NCBI GenBank assembly: GCA_003427395.1
Contig: BFEA01000298.1
Location: 517,975-538,241 of the forward strand
Source: Chara braunii
Lineage: Eukaryota > Streptophyta > Charophyceae > Charales > Characeae
Direction: 5' to 3'
DNA: 20,267 nt
The notes below the pieces were generated by a model, which saw only the letters and a list, made by a program, of their open reading frames with translations, was not told the origin of the DNA and ran no database searches. The position numbers and the translations under genes were made by a program. Positions 9,101-17,734 of this stretch are shown one piece after another. Position 1 is the first letter of the stretch, and each line of letters begins with the position of its first letter.

Positions 9101-10749
9101 ATTCCTTGTACCCGAATGGATCGAAATGGCACAAGGGCGAGAGGTGAGGCCAAGAGAGATCTTAGACTGGACGGCTTGTGGACCAACCTATTGAAAACCT
9201 GGCGAGAGATGCCTTTACCGGATAAGGCCATACCTGAAAGATACGAGGAAGTCCTACGACAACCTCTTTTTGGTAATAGATGAATTACTAATCACAATGA
9301 TAGAGTCTTTATAAGCTCGGAATCCCCTTGGTTAAATTGGGTCAGGAATGGGGTAGTAAGAGTTAAAGACATGTGGGACCCGGTGAATAAAACTTGGAAG
9401 ACTGTAGAAGAACTTAGAAAATGGATTAAATATGCATACAATCTAATGAATAATATGAAAGAAATCATTTCTTCTATTCCCTTGGCTTGGACAATGCTGC
9501 TTAAAAAAGGTCTGGTGTTTCGAACAGCAGACTGGGTCTGTATAAATCATTAGGATGGAGCCAAGTCAATAGGACAAATCATGGATGTATACAAAGGAGG
9601 TGGCCTGGTAAATATTTTTAAGATCCAGAAGGACAACAAAATTTCTAACAAGGAGATAGATACGGTCATCTCCTCAAATTTTGAAGAAATGTTTAGAATA
9701 AGAGTCATATATTGTACGGAAACAAAAAAGTGGCAATTTTTTTTACCTCAGTGTCCCATACCGGAACTTCCATTAGATCCAGATGAATGGGTATGGCGGC
9801 TAAACAAGAGAAATAAACCCCTAAGACTTCAATCATTGAGCGTAAAGGCTTCCTATAGGCTACTTCGCCCTAAAATAGAGGTGTCAAAAATATTACATGA
9901 TCGATGGTATAGACACCTAAACATAAACAGGGATCTGATCAAACCAGTGAAGTGGTGCAAGAGCATCAGAGAGAGGTCCGCCAAGTTTGCGTCCTTACAG
10001 TGACAAATAATACACAGGTGTTTGCCCACTAATGATTGGTTAATAGACCACTCTTCTCTTGAACAAAAAGGTAAGGCAGTACCATGGTGCAAATCATGTG
10101 TTCAAGCCTTCCCAAGTTGAAAAATCTGAGAAACAATTGAACATATCTTCCTACAATGCCCAGGCTCTGTATTGCTTTGGAGATTATGGGACTATTTATG
10201 GAGACGACTAACAGGCTTAGACTGGCCATGGGAGTGGAGGGCTATTATTTTTGGACACTGGATTTCCGCACTGATTGCGTTATCTGATTTTCAACAGAAC
10301 CTATTTCATTTAAGCAGGAAAGCGGTGCTATGGGCGTTGTGGCATAAGAGATGTATAAGTGTCATCGAAGAAATTATAATTGGAAAACAAGAGGTGGTAG
10401 ATATAATTCAACAATTTGTGCAATCTGAAATCAGATTTCAATGGGATAAGACGAAAATTAAAATGATTGAATATAAACAAAAAAAGATATCACACAGAGA
10501 ATCTCGAAATTCAATTTGGAATGGTTAGGGGATGCATCAGGGGGAAAACTGGGGAAGGTGGTGTGGCCAGGAGGAGAAGGAGATCAGGGGACTTTTAAGC
10601 GAGATTACCAGATCACTTTTCACAATTGGTTTGATATCCAGCCAGAAGATTCTTTAAGATCACCTGAGTTTTTCTCTGACCCTTTTCCTCCATCTGCTAT
10701 GGCTCTAGTGGATCTCGGATGGTTTGGAGGGGAAGAGAAAGGAGGATAG
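6182..10749 (+). pseudogene. L1-beta ORF2: endonuclease-reverse transcriptase, broken
   Basis: The ORF2 polyprotein nicks target DNA and reverse-transcribes the element RNA. It starts at an ATG at about 6182, some 130 bp after ORF1. The endonuclease (to about 7000) has SLNVNG, CIQETHL, NVYGPN, AGDFNA, SRIDLIL and ADHK (SDH expected). The reverse transcriptase (about 7640-8540) has DSLPKEFW, SQTGFIQGRNIH, FIDFKKAYDHVD, RQGDPLVPFLF and MFAIDLTIM; the last should be FADD, so a catalytic Asp is gone. The zinc-binding C terminus (about 9860-10190) has RCLPTNDWLID, CKSC and HIFLQC. No RNase H is seen. Frameshifts lie near 8020, 8340 and 10510. Stops: TAA 6326, 7541, 7655; TAG 8534, 9551; TGA 6725, 6965, 7100, 8122, 9005, 9281, 10001, 10118, 10127. 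Nearly all fit single transitions from Trp, Gln or Arg codons. The element is dead as written. Confidence 0.9.
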
Positions 10750-10985
10750 GCGTTTTCACTAGAAAGGTGGGAGTTTATGCAGATAGATGTTGGGTTAATC
10801 ATTCCTTTCTGGCGGTCATTTTGTATGACTGAAGAGGCATCTAGAACAACACCTTACTAGGATATGAAAATTTGGATTGATTCTATGATCAATTAAAGTT
10901 ATATGTAAGGGACGCTGGACCCGTTTTCCAGCAGGTGCTGCTCCCTACCAATAGATCGGAGCTATTAAAAAAAAAAAAAAAAAAA
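10750..10985 (+). other. L1-beta 3' UTR with structured tail and poly(A)
   Basis: No coding after the TAG at 10747. Near the end come stem 1 (GCTGGA 10914-10919, TCCAGC 10927-10932), then GCTCC at 10940-10944 with GGAGC at 10958-10962 as stem 2, then 19 A residues. This is the compact form of the tail, without the third hairpin found in L1-gamma. It probably serves as the reverse-transcriptase recognition site; that role is inferred from conservation. Confidence 0.8.
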
Positions 10986-11249
10986 TGATCTTACCCTGGA
11001 TAATATATGGACTTCCTTATTGAAGACATGGGGATGCCTTTCGTTGCCAAATAGGCTCTTTCCCTCTCCTTATGAGGAGATATTGAGGCAACCTTTTTTT
11101 GGCAACAGATGGATTACGGACTTGAATAGCTGCATTTTTAATCGTTCAGTTCCGCCTTGGTCCTTGTGGGTTAAAAGGGGGGTACTCAGAATTAAAGATT
11201 TATGGAATCCAAAGACCAAGGATTAGAAGATCGCTGATTAGCGGAGATC
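10986..11249 (+). pseudogene. L1-alpha fossil, piece 2
   Basis: Translation gives DLTLDNIWTSLLKTW, YEEILRQPFFGNRWITDLN and VLRIKDLWNPKTKD. These align with L1-beta LRLDGLWTNLLKTW, YEEVLRQPLFGNR and VVRVKDMWDP, directly after where piece 1 stops. It begins at the last A of the L1-beta tail and ends at the left target duplication of the hAT-like MITE. A TAG at 11224-11226 stands where L1-beta and L1-gamma have Trp. A second TAG (11239) follows. Confidence 0.85.
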
Positions 11250-11798
11250 CTATGTAGCACGGCATACCTGGCCAGATAATCTGGTCGGATTATCTGGCCG
11301 GATTATCGGGGGCTAGGATTATCCGGAAATCCGGATGATTAAAAAAATGGCCAAAAAAAAGTAAAAAAATAAATAAAAATAAAAAGTAATATTGCGCATG
11401 CAAAATACAATAGAACTATGTTCCTATTTCATAAAAAGCTTGGTAAGTCATGGAAGGGTTGAAAGGGGGTAAGATAGGGAATGAAGGGGTTTAGAGGGGG
11501 GATGCTTGATTCATTTTATAATTTTTTATCCAAATATTATTTTATTTTTCTGTTTTATATTTTTATATTTTTATCTGTTGAGATATCAACAATGGCCTCA
11601 AGCCAAAAGTTGTTCGTATCATTGATGTGAACAACATAATTTTTTCCAAAAGTTTTTGAATTGTGTTTTTTTTTTCGGTAAAAAAAAATGTTTTGCGCAG
11701 GGCCCGATTTTTCCATATCCGGAATTAATCCGGAATTTTCATCCGGATTGAAAATTCCGGATAAAATGGCCTGCCGGATATCCGGATTTTCTACATAG
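11250..11798. mobile_element. hAT-like non-autonomous DNA element (MITE), 549 bp
   Basis: Perfect 8-bp terminal inverted repeats, CTATGTAG at 11250-11257 and CTACATAG at 11791-11798, are flanked by near-identical 8-bp sequences: CGGAGATC at 11242-11249 and CTGAGATC at 11799-11806 (7 of 8; GAGATC exact). Both ends carry clustered CCGGAT/ATCCGG motifs, about a dozen in all, like transposase-binding subterminal repeats. The middle is AT-rich with no reading frame. The boundaries are supported independently because removing the element restores the L1-alpha reading frame and alignment. The 8-bp duplication suggests hAT; the termini themselves are not diagnostic. Confidence 0.8.
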
Positions 11799-11873
11799 CT
11801 GAGATCTATACTACGATATGCCCATCACTTATCTTCAAATCTAGACCAAATTATTTTTTCCATACCGTTAGCC
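11799..11873 (+). pseudogene. L1-alpha fossil, piece 3
   Basis: After the MITE and its target duplication the frame gives ILRYAHHLSSNLDQIIFSIP and LA. This aligns with L1-gamma LRYCHFPVEALERIIDIIPL and L1-beta EIISSIPLAW. It is cut at the residue before the Trp by the poly(T) at 11874; the missing Trp is the first residue of piece 4 at 14354. Confidence 0.85.
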
Positions 11874-12301
11874 TTTTTTTTTTTTTTTTTTTTTTTTTTT
11901 AGGCTAAAAACCTACTCGTTAAATACAATTGGCCTAAGAATAGAATTTTGAAAATTAAGATACCGGGGCCATTACCCGGCAATGGCTCAGAGAACTTCAA
12001 ACCTATCTATGACAACATCATGATTTAGAAACGACTCAGAAGAATTCCCCATCAATCCACTTTACCTCCCTCGAGCAAGACTGACTACAGCGGAGCTACC
12101 ATCTCTGCTGCTGCTATACCATACTCCCATCCTACCAGCTAGCCCCCTCACTGGTAGGACGCATGATAGCCCACCGTCTTCGCTCACTCCCCTTATTCTT
12201 TTTTCAAAAAATTAAAAAAGACAATTAGAGAAAGAAAATCAGAGCTAAACCACCATCAATCCAAACCAAACCCACACTACAGGCGAGAAACCGTCGCCCA
12301 A

Positions 12302-13077
12302 ACTTTCAGTCCTCGTACCAGAAGTCGCCAGTTCTCACACCCCCCTTGCTAGGGTTACAAGGCAACACAAGCTGCCCCAACACCGAACTGACTGTTTTCT
12401 GATGGACAGGAAGCGTCTTCCGCCCTCGACACTTCCTTAGCTACCAATCTCCCTACCGGGTTACAGGGTCAATGCCCCACATTCAGCTACGTTGAAAGAG
12501 GTGGTTATGCCTTCCACCCTCGGCAAGCTCCAATGGCCTCGAGCTCCCCCCATGGTCACAGAGCACTGCTCCAGCACCGGCCACTGTCGCCCCACCCCAT
12601 CCTTCTAATAGACTTACCCTCCTGCGCCACCCTTCCCCTCCTGCATGAGCCCCCCCAAAATTTCTTCCCACCCATGCTTCCGATTTCACTCTCCATAAAA
12701 AAACAAGAGGAGGCCTCCACTAACAATCTGACTCTTACCTTCACCACCGACGAAGGACACGCCGATCCAGCTTTCAGTCCTCGTACCAGAACTCGTCAGA
12801 TCTCATACCCCTATGTTAGGGTTACACGACAACACAAACAACCCCAGTACCGATCTAACTGATTCTGACGGACAGAGAGTGCCTTGACACCTCTCTTAAC
12901 TGCATGGCCCCTCAAGAGGTTACAGGGTCACCACCCTAGCAACAGCTACGTTGGGCGAGATGGTTATGCCTTCCACCCTCGGCATAACTTCAATGGCCTC
13001 AAGCTCCCCCTGGTCACAGAGCGAACGCTCCATCACCGGCCAACGTCATCCCACCCCACCCTTCTGGTAAGACTTAC
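12302..13077 (-). repeat. Two direct repeats inside C-minus, about 460-bp period
   Basis: Units 12770-13077 and 12302-12617, read on the minus strand, each run from GTAAGTCT to CGAGGACTGAAAG. They include the GTGACCCTGTAACC-type and GCCTTGTAACCCTA-type blocks. The first unit keeps the hairpin GTTATGCC/GGCATAAC (plus 12970-12995); in the second one arm has mutated. The same pair of units forms C-plus at 16384-17200. Confidence 0.85.
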
Positions 13078-13164
13078 CTCTCTAAACCGTCGGTCCCTCA
13101 TCTAAGTGAACCCCCCCACTTCCCACCTACCCCTAATTCGACCTCCCCCCTTTTAATTTGCAAA

Positions 13165-14349
13165 ACCACAACGATCGCAATCATGAAAAAGAAATAAGAT
13201 TTGCAGATGGGGATTTATTCACGTAGAGAAAAACTGCAAAAACTACTTTTGAAGAATAGAAATTAAGACCACAATTAAGAAATCTGTCTACAACAGCCTT
13301 ATTGGAAAAAAACCATTAAGATTGAAAGTTCAAGAAATTCAACTAAGGCGTCCCATATTGGACTCACAAATGTCTATGATCAAGAATAATCCTGACGTAG
13401 TTTAGGTCATCAGCAACGAATTTCACAAATGAGATTGAAGATGAGATTTGATAAGATTTGAAAATCCAAACACGGAAAATCTCACACTGACAATGAACCA
13501 AGAACTTTGTTAATTCATCTTATCAGGTTCTAGGACTTAAGAAAAAATCGCGAAGATAAGGTTCGCTCTGACAAATCAGATGGGGATATCATTTAGGTGG
13601 TATATGCAGAGGAATGCGATTTAGCAGATGGAAATCAAATTCTGAGAATCATAATTAGGGACCAGACTCAAATCAAAAACAGAAAGAAAAAACTAGGAAA
13701 CACAACTTGGAAGAACAAAAGCCTAACTGGAGAAGAGTACCCCAAACCCCCTCACTTCGTTATCCACCCCTCCCCCCTCCCAACCTCACCTCCTCTTTCA
13801 TCGACTTTGCGAACAAAGACTGGCCACCGTGTGGTCGACACTCACTCGACCATCTTCAAAAGTCACTCGATGAAGATAAACGGACCGTGGCAAACCACGT
13901 TGCGAGCCCAAACCGTTGAGCCTGCCAGCCGCCCCTCGCAGGTTAGTCCGGAGAGATGGAGGGGTGTCATCATCCAAAGCACCACCACCCTCGCCATGCT
14001 TGTTGTACTCTTCCTCCCAACTTCGCCCACGGAGCCCTATCACGGGGGAGACACATACCTCACCGCAACCCACACCCTACCCCCCTTTCCATCCACTCAC
14101 TAAATCAAAGTCACTGTTTCTCTCGTCGCCCCACCCAACACGTTCCTTCCACTTGGCGAAAACCCTGCCCCAACAGAGCAGACCATCGCCATCAACCCTC
14201 TTCCCTCGCGCCGCTCGGACCTCTTTCGCCGCTGCGCCTCGCACCGTCACCTGCGTCGTCGCCCAACACCTCCGTACTGCACCGTCCGAATCGCACCGGC
14301 GTCCTTGCCGTACCGGCAGGGGCGTGGCGCTCCCGGCCGCGCCGGCCGC
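13165..14349 (-). other. 5' leader of C-minus, no gene
   Basis: Read on the minus strand, a GC- and CpG-rich first part (14349 to about 13730) is followed by a T-rich part (to 13165). Only the first 25 or so bases are clearly alike with C-plus; the rest differs in sequence but keeps the same GC-rich then T-rich order. Long frames exist on both strands of the GC-rich part, as expected from composition, and none shows a domain. It may act as an internal promoter or leader; nothing direct shows that. Confidence 0.5.
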
Positions 14350-14350
14350 A

Positions 14351-15153
14351 GCCTGGGTACAGATTTTGAGAAAAGGGTCAAAGATCAAGGAGGGAGATTG
14401 GGTGATAGGAGTCCAGCCTAATGGGCAACAGATGGCGGGACAAGTGATTCATCTAATTTCACAAGGAGCTATGGTGGGCTTGGTTAAAATCAACAAGGAC
14501 CATCTTATATCACCGTCTCCTTCAAACATGGTAATCTTTTTCCGATCACCAATATTTATCGTATTAAAGTTTTCTTCGCCTCTCATAGTAAGGGTTGGCA
14601 GACTTATAATCAACTACCTATCCCAGATCTCCCATTTGACCCAGAAGAGTGGATATGGCAGACCAACAAGATAGGCACGCCACGTACCCTGCAAAATATG
14701 GCGGTCAAAGCTGTATACCGCATGATCCGCCCTAAGGTGAATATTACAGCTATACTACAGGAACAGTGGGCAAGACACATCAATATTGACATAAATTTGC
14801 TCAAACCCATAAAAATTTTCAAAAACATTAAACAAAGACCGACGAAATTTGGATCCTTGTAATGGCAGATAGCACACCGTTGCCTGCCCACCAATGACTG
14901 GCTGATTGATCACTCATCATTGGAACAACAGGGTTTGGCGTTACCATGGTGTACAACAATGTCTGTCCGCTTTTCCTAGTAAAAAAGTCAGGGAAACTAT
15001 TGAACAGCTCAATCCTTTTATGGAGAAGATGGGATTGTACCTGGAGGGAGATAACAGGTATAGACTGGCCCCGGGATTGAAAAAACATTTTGCTGGGGCA
15101 TTGGGAACCCCTAGCTCACTTTATCAAAATTTCAAAATAATCTCTCCAAAATT
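14351..15153 (+). pseudogene. L1-alpha fossil, piece 4 (zinc-binding C terminus)
   Basis: The fossil resumes with AWVQILRKGSKIKEGDWV (L1-gamma DWIRILKKGSSLSPQDWV). It continues through LPIPDLPFDPEEWIWQ, AVKAVYRMIRPKVN, WARHINID, the hallmark WQIAHRCLPTNDWLIDHSSL, ALPWC, FPSKKVRETIE, SILLWRRWDCTW and ILLGHW. At least two frameshifts (near 14530 and 15005), a TAA before the hallmark (14860-14862; Gln in L1-gamma) and a TGA at 15078-15080 (Trp in L1-beta) break it. A deletion removed the HIFLQCPG block. It ends with NNLSKI at the left target duplication of C-plus. Confidence 0.88.
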
Positions 15154-15744
15154 GCATACCTAGGCCCATGGTCCTTCGATCGGGGCGCAGCGCGACCGGG
15201 AGCGCTATGCCCCGCTCGAGCGTCGTCGGAGCGGACACGACGTCGGATGCAGGAACTAATGGAGGATCAGGCGACGCGGTCTTTAGAGCGGACACGGCGC
15301 GACGCAGGAGCTAATGGAGGATCAGGCGACGCGGTGGGCAAATGGGGGCAGTGGGCGTAAGACTTGACAGCGGGAGGATAGAGACGATGTGGCGTGACTT
15401 GGTGTGGCATGCCTTTTGAAAGCACAGGGGTGTCATCTCCGGCTTCACGCTTTACCTAGTGATGTTGCAGGCCAACACGCTGGATGAAAGGAAGACTGTC
15501 CTTGCATGGGGCGAGTCTTTATGAGATTCTCGGCATATTGGTTGTCTTTGCTTCTCTGCCTGCGTGGTTTTGTGGAGGAGGGTCGGTTGATGCGAGCGGA
15601 CAGGGAGGAGCGCGTCCTCACGTGGAGTGGGAGGAGGATTGGAGGCGACATCGAGTTCGTTTTTTTGAAGAAGGGCGAAGCGGTATCGGCGACAGCTGTG
15701 TTTTCGTCATGAGGGCATCCGGAGTGCGAGGGTGCTGTCGTTGA
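15154..15744 (+). other. GC-rich 5' leader of C-plus with direct repeat
   Basis: Contains the conserved family start (GCGCGACCGGGAGCGC near 15190). It also holds a direct repeat, GAGCGGACACG through CTAATGGAGGATCAGGCGAC to GCGGT, at 15229-15280 and 15286-15335. The frames over 15445-15819 on both strands are overlapping and domain-free. A promoter role is possible and unproven. Confidence 0.55.
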
Positions 15745-16313
15745 ATTTTTGTTTGTATTGTTGATTGCATCTTTAGTATAAGCTTGACTCTTCTTTGGAT
15801 AGACCCTCTTGTTGATCATATGGGTAGGATGGTTGGATCATTTCGTGTAAGTCGGTAATTCTGATTGATGAAAATCTCATTACTGATTCTTACATATCTT
15901 TCGTTTTTACTGTCTGAGCGACTCCCTTTCTCAATCGATTGTCGATTCGTTTTTCTGATTTACTGTCCTTTCTGTTGATTTGTCGGCGATTTAGTATCTC
16001 CTATTTACTATCTGAGTGAATTTTCCCTATTGATTGTTGATTTATTCTTACAATTTTCCTTCCTTAATTTTTTTTGTCATACAGCTTTGCTAACGTTTCT
16101 TAAACCACGGCTTGGAATTTTGATTCGTAAATCCTTAATGGATATCTAATCCTAAATTTCGTACGATCTTTAGCAAATTTCGTCATTCCGATTTGGATAA
16201 TCAATTCCTATCGGATCTTATCTTCAATCACAGTTTAATTCTAATTGATTTTTCAAGCATTTTTTTCAAAAAAAATTCTTCCCAAACAATTAATCTTCGT
16301 ACGTTTTGGTAAA
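15745..16313 (+). other. T-rich segment of C-plus, no gene
   Basis: AT-rich, T-biased sequence with repeated TGATT- and GATTTGT-like words. It occupies the same place as a T-rich segment in C-minus (13165-13730, minus strand). No frame or RNA gene is seen. Confidence 0.5.
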
Positions 16314-16383
16314 GCAAAAGGGGGAGGGCTGAATTAGAGGTTGGTGGGAAGTGGGGGGGTAGAAGGATCGGCGACATAGAGTG

Positions 16384-17200
16384 GTAAGTCTAACCAGGAG
16401 GGTGGGGTGGGACGACAGTTTCCGGTGCTGTAGCATTTGTTCTGTGACCAGGGGGCTTGAGGCCTTTGAAGTTATGCCGAGGGTGGAAGGCATAACCATC
16501 TCGCCCGACGTAGTTGTTGCCGGGGCAGTGACCCTGTAACCTTTTGGAGGGGCTATACAATTAAGAGAGGTGTCGAGGGGGGAAGGCACTCTCTGTCCGT
16601 CAGAAACAGTTAGATCAGTATTGGGGCAGTTTGTGTTGCCTTGTAACCCTAGCTGGGGGGTATGAGATCTAATGATTTCTCGTACGAGGACTGAAAGCTT
16701 GGTCGACGTATCTTTCATTAGTGACGAGGATAGGAGTTGGATTATTAGTGGTTGTAGTTCTTGACCTTCCTCCTTTTCGTTTTTTTCATATGGAGGGAGA
16801 AAATTGGAAGTAAGGTTTGGAATTAATTTTGGGGGGGGCTCGCATAGTAGGGGAAGGGTGACTCAGGGTGGTAAGTCTACCAGAAAGACGGGTTGGGGCG
16901 ACAGTGGTCAGTGCTGGGGCAGTGGCTCTGTGACCATGGAGAGGAGCTTGAGGTCATTGAAGCTATGCCGAAGGTGGAAGGCATAACCACCTCGTTCAAC
17001 GTAGCTGAGGCTGGGGCAGTGACCCTGTAACCTGGTTGGGGGTTGGCAGCTAAGGAAGTTGTCGAGGGAGGAAGACACTTCCTGTCCGTCAGAAGACAGT
17101 TAGTTCGGTGCTGGGGCAGTTTGTTTTGCCTTGTAACCCTAGCAAGGGGGGCGTGAGAACTGACGACTTCTGGTACAAGGACTGAAGGCTTGAGTGACGG
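16384..17200 (+). repeat. Two 487-bp-period repeats in C-plus, with ~97-bp subrepeats
   Basis: Units at 16384-16700 and 16871-17200 start GTAAGTCTA and end GACTGAA(A/G)GCTTG. Each holds three subrepeats of the form GGGGCAGT...TGTRACC spaced 93-100 bp; in the second unit they begin at 16913, 17010 and 17110. Between the first two subrepeats sits a short hairpin, GTTATGCC/GGCATAAC with loop GAGGGTGGAA, near 16474-16499. In the second unit the stem is TATGCC/GGCATA with loop GAAGGTGGAA. Confidence 0.8.
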
Positions 17201-17313
17201 TTTCTCGGCTGTGGTGAGGGTTTGACTTGGATTGGTGGCGGTTTTAGCTCTGATTTTCGTTTTTCCAATTTTCTCTATATTTTTCTCAAATCTTCTCGAA
17301 TTTCTCAAAATTG

Positions 17314-17670
17314 AGGTGAGTGGGATAAGCAGATGGTGGGATGTCAAGCGTCCTATTAGTGAGGAGGGATAGCTAGTAGGATGGAATTAGGGTACAGCAG
17401 CAGCGGAGATGGTGACTCTGCTGCAGTAAGTCTTGCCGGAGGGAGGTAAAGGGGGTTGATGGCTTGTAGTTTGATGTTGCAATCTTCCATAGTAGTTCTA
17501 ATTTTTCTTAGGCATGGCCGAGTGACGGCCCCGGTATCTTAAAACTTCAAAAAATTTTAATTTTGTGTAAATTTCTATATGGGACGCTGGGCCTGGTTCC
17601 CAGCACGTGTTGCTCCCCACAAAAAGATTGGAGCTTTTTTCCCAAAAAAAAAAAAAAAAAAAAAAAAAAA
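17314..17670 (+). other. C-plus 3' region, structured tail and poly(A)
   Basis: Starts GGTGAGTGGG, passes GGGTACAGCAGCAGCGGAG and GGCCCCGGTATC, and ends in the tail. Stem 1 is GCTGGG (17586-17591) with CCCAGC (17599-17604), then GCTCC and GGAGC flank the ATTGG block, then poly(A). Compared with L1-beta, the closing pair of stem 1 is G-C in place of A-T, preserving pairing. Confidence 0.8.
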
Positions 17671-17734
17671 TCTCTTCGAAATTAGCCGTAAGGCAATACC
17701 ATGGGTTTTATGGTATAAAAGATGTGTTAGGATT
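17671..17734 (+). pseudogene. L1-alpha fossil, piece 5
   Basis: After C-plus the fossil continues as LFEISRKAIPWVLWYKRCVR, aligned with L1-beta LFHLSRKAVLWALWHKRCIS. It meets L1-gamma inside a shared stretch (GATGTGTTAGGATT, 17721-17734), so the exact join is ambiguous by several bases. Confidence 0.8.

Larger units (their letters stand above)
4396..10985 (+). mobile_element. L1-beta: L1-like LINE, nearly complete, decayed
   Basis: A two-ORF non-LTR retrotransposon of about 6.6 kb: ORF1 with a zinc knuckle, ORF2 with an APE-type endonuclease, reverse transcriptase and C-terminal zinc-binding region, a 236-bp 3' UTR with the structured tail, and 19 A residues at 10967-10985. The 5' UTR and the start of ORF1 are missing, so it is 5'-truncated. 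Both ORFs carry stops and frameshifts. It lies inside L1-alpha between pieces 1 and 2, which are collinear across it. Decay is moderate, so it is old but younger than its host fossil. Confidence 0.88.
11874..14349 (-). mobile_element. Family C non-autonomous retroelement (C-minus), full length
   Basis: Inserted between L1-alpha residues LA and W, in reverse orientation: its poly(A) is the 27-T run at 11874-11900 and its 5' end lies near 14349. The 5' end contains GCGCGGCCGGGAGCGC then GCCCC, matching the start of C-plus (GCGCGACCGGGAGCGC), so both begin at the same point. From 5' to 3' it has a GC-rich leader, a T-rich segment, two large repeats, the CTACTGCAG-type 3' region and poly(A). Unlike C-plus it lacks the tail hairpins: after GGCCCCGGTATC it diverges and ends TTTTTAGCCT plus poly(A). 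The target duplication is at least AGCCT, possibly 9-10 bp with changes (11865-11874 against 14346-14354). No protein is recognised. Confidence 0.82.
15154..17670 (+). mobile_element. Family C non-autonomous retroelement (C-plus), full length
   Basis: Inserted in L1-alpha between NLSKI and SRKA. It is bounded by a target duplication of 15 bases, AATCTCTCCAAAATT at 15139-15153 and AATCTCTTCGAAATT at 17669-17683 (13 of 15; the first two bases could be poly(A)). It has a GC-rich leader, a T-rich segment, two 487-bp repeats (16384-17200), a 3' region shared with 1935-2562, the tail hairpins and 27 A residues (17644-17670). At 2517 bp it is much longer than ordinary SINEs, and no tRNA-, 5S- or 7SL-like head or Pol III box was found. 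Long duplications and poly(A) point to LINE-type target-primed integration. It encodes no recognisable protein. Confidence 0.85.

Noticed and set aside
13597-14674. Overlapping long frames in the GC-rich region as genes
   Set aside because: They overlap on both strands, show no domain, and cross the boundary between family C and L1-alpha at 14350.
4338-15080. Repeat-induced point mutation (fungal RIP)
   Set aside because: RIP favours CpA to TpA, which would turn TGG into TAG; nearly all Trp sites became TGA, and the rRNA and LINE types point to a plant lineage.
15154-17670. Family C as an LTR retrotransposon or SINE with Pol III promoter
   Set aside because: There are no long terminal repeats, primer-binding site or polypurine tract, and no convincing A and B boxes; the element ends in poly(A) with a 13-15-bp target duplication.
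17607-17720. The first 38 residues of the 540-codon open frame as the start of a protein
   Set aside because: They come from the family C tail, its poly(A) (a Lys run) and the L1-alpha remnant read out of frame; LINE homology begins near 17721.
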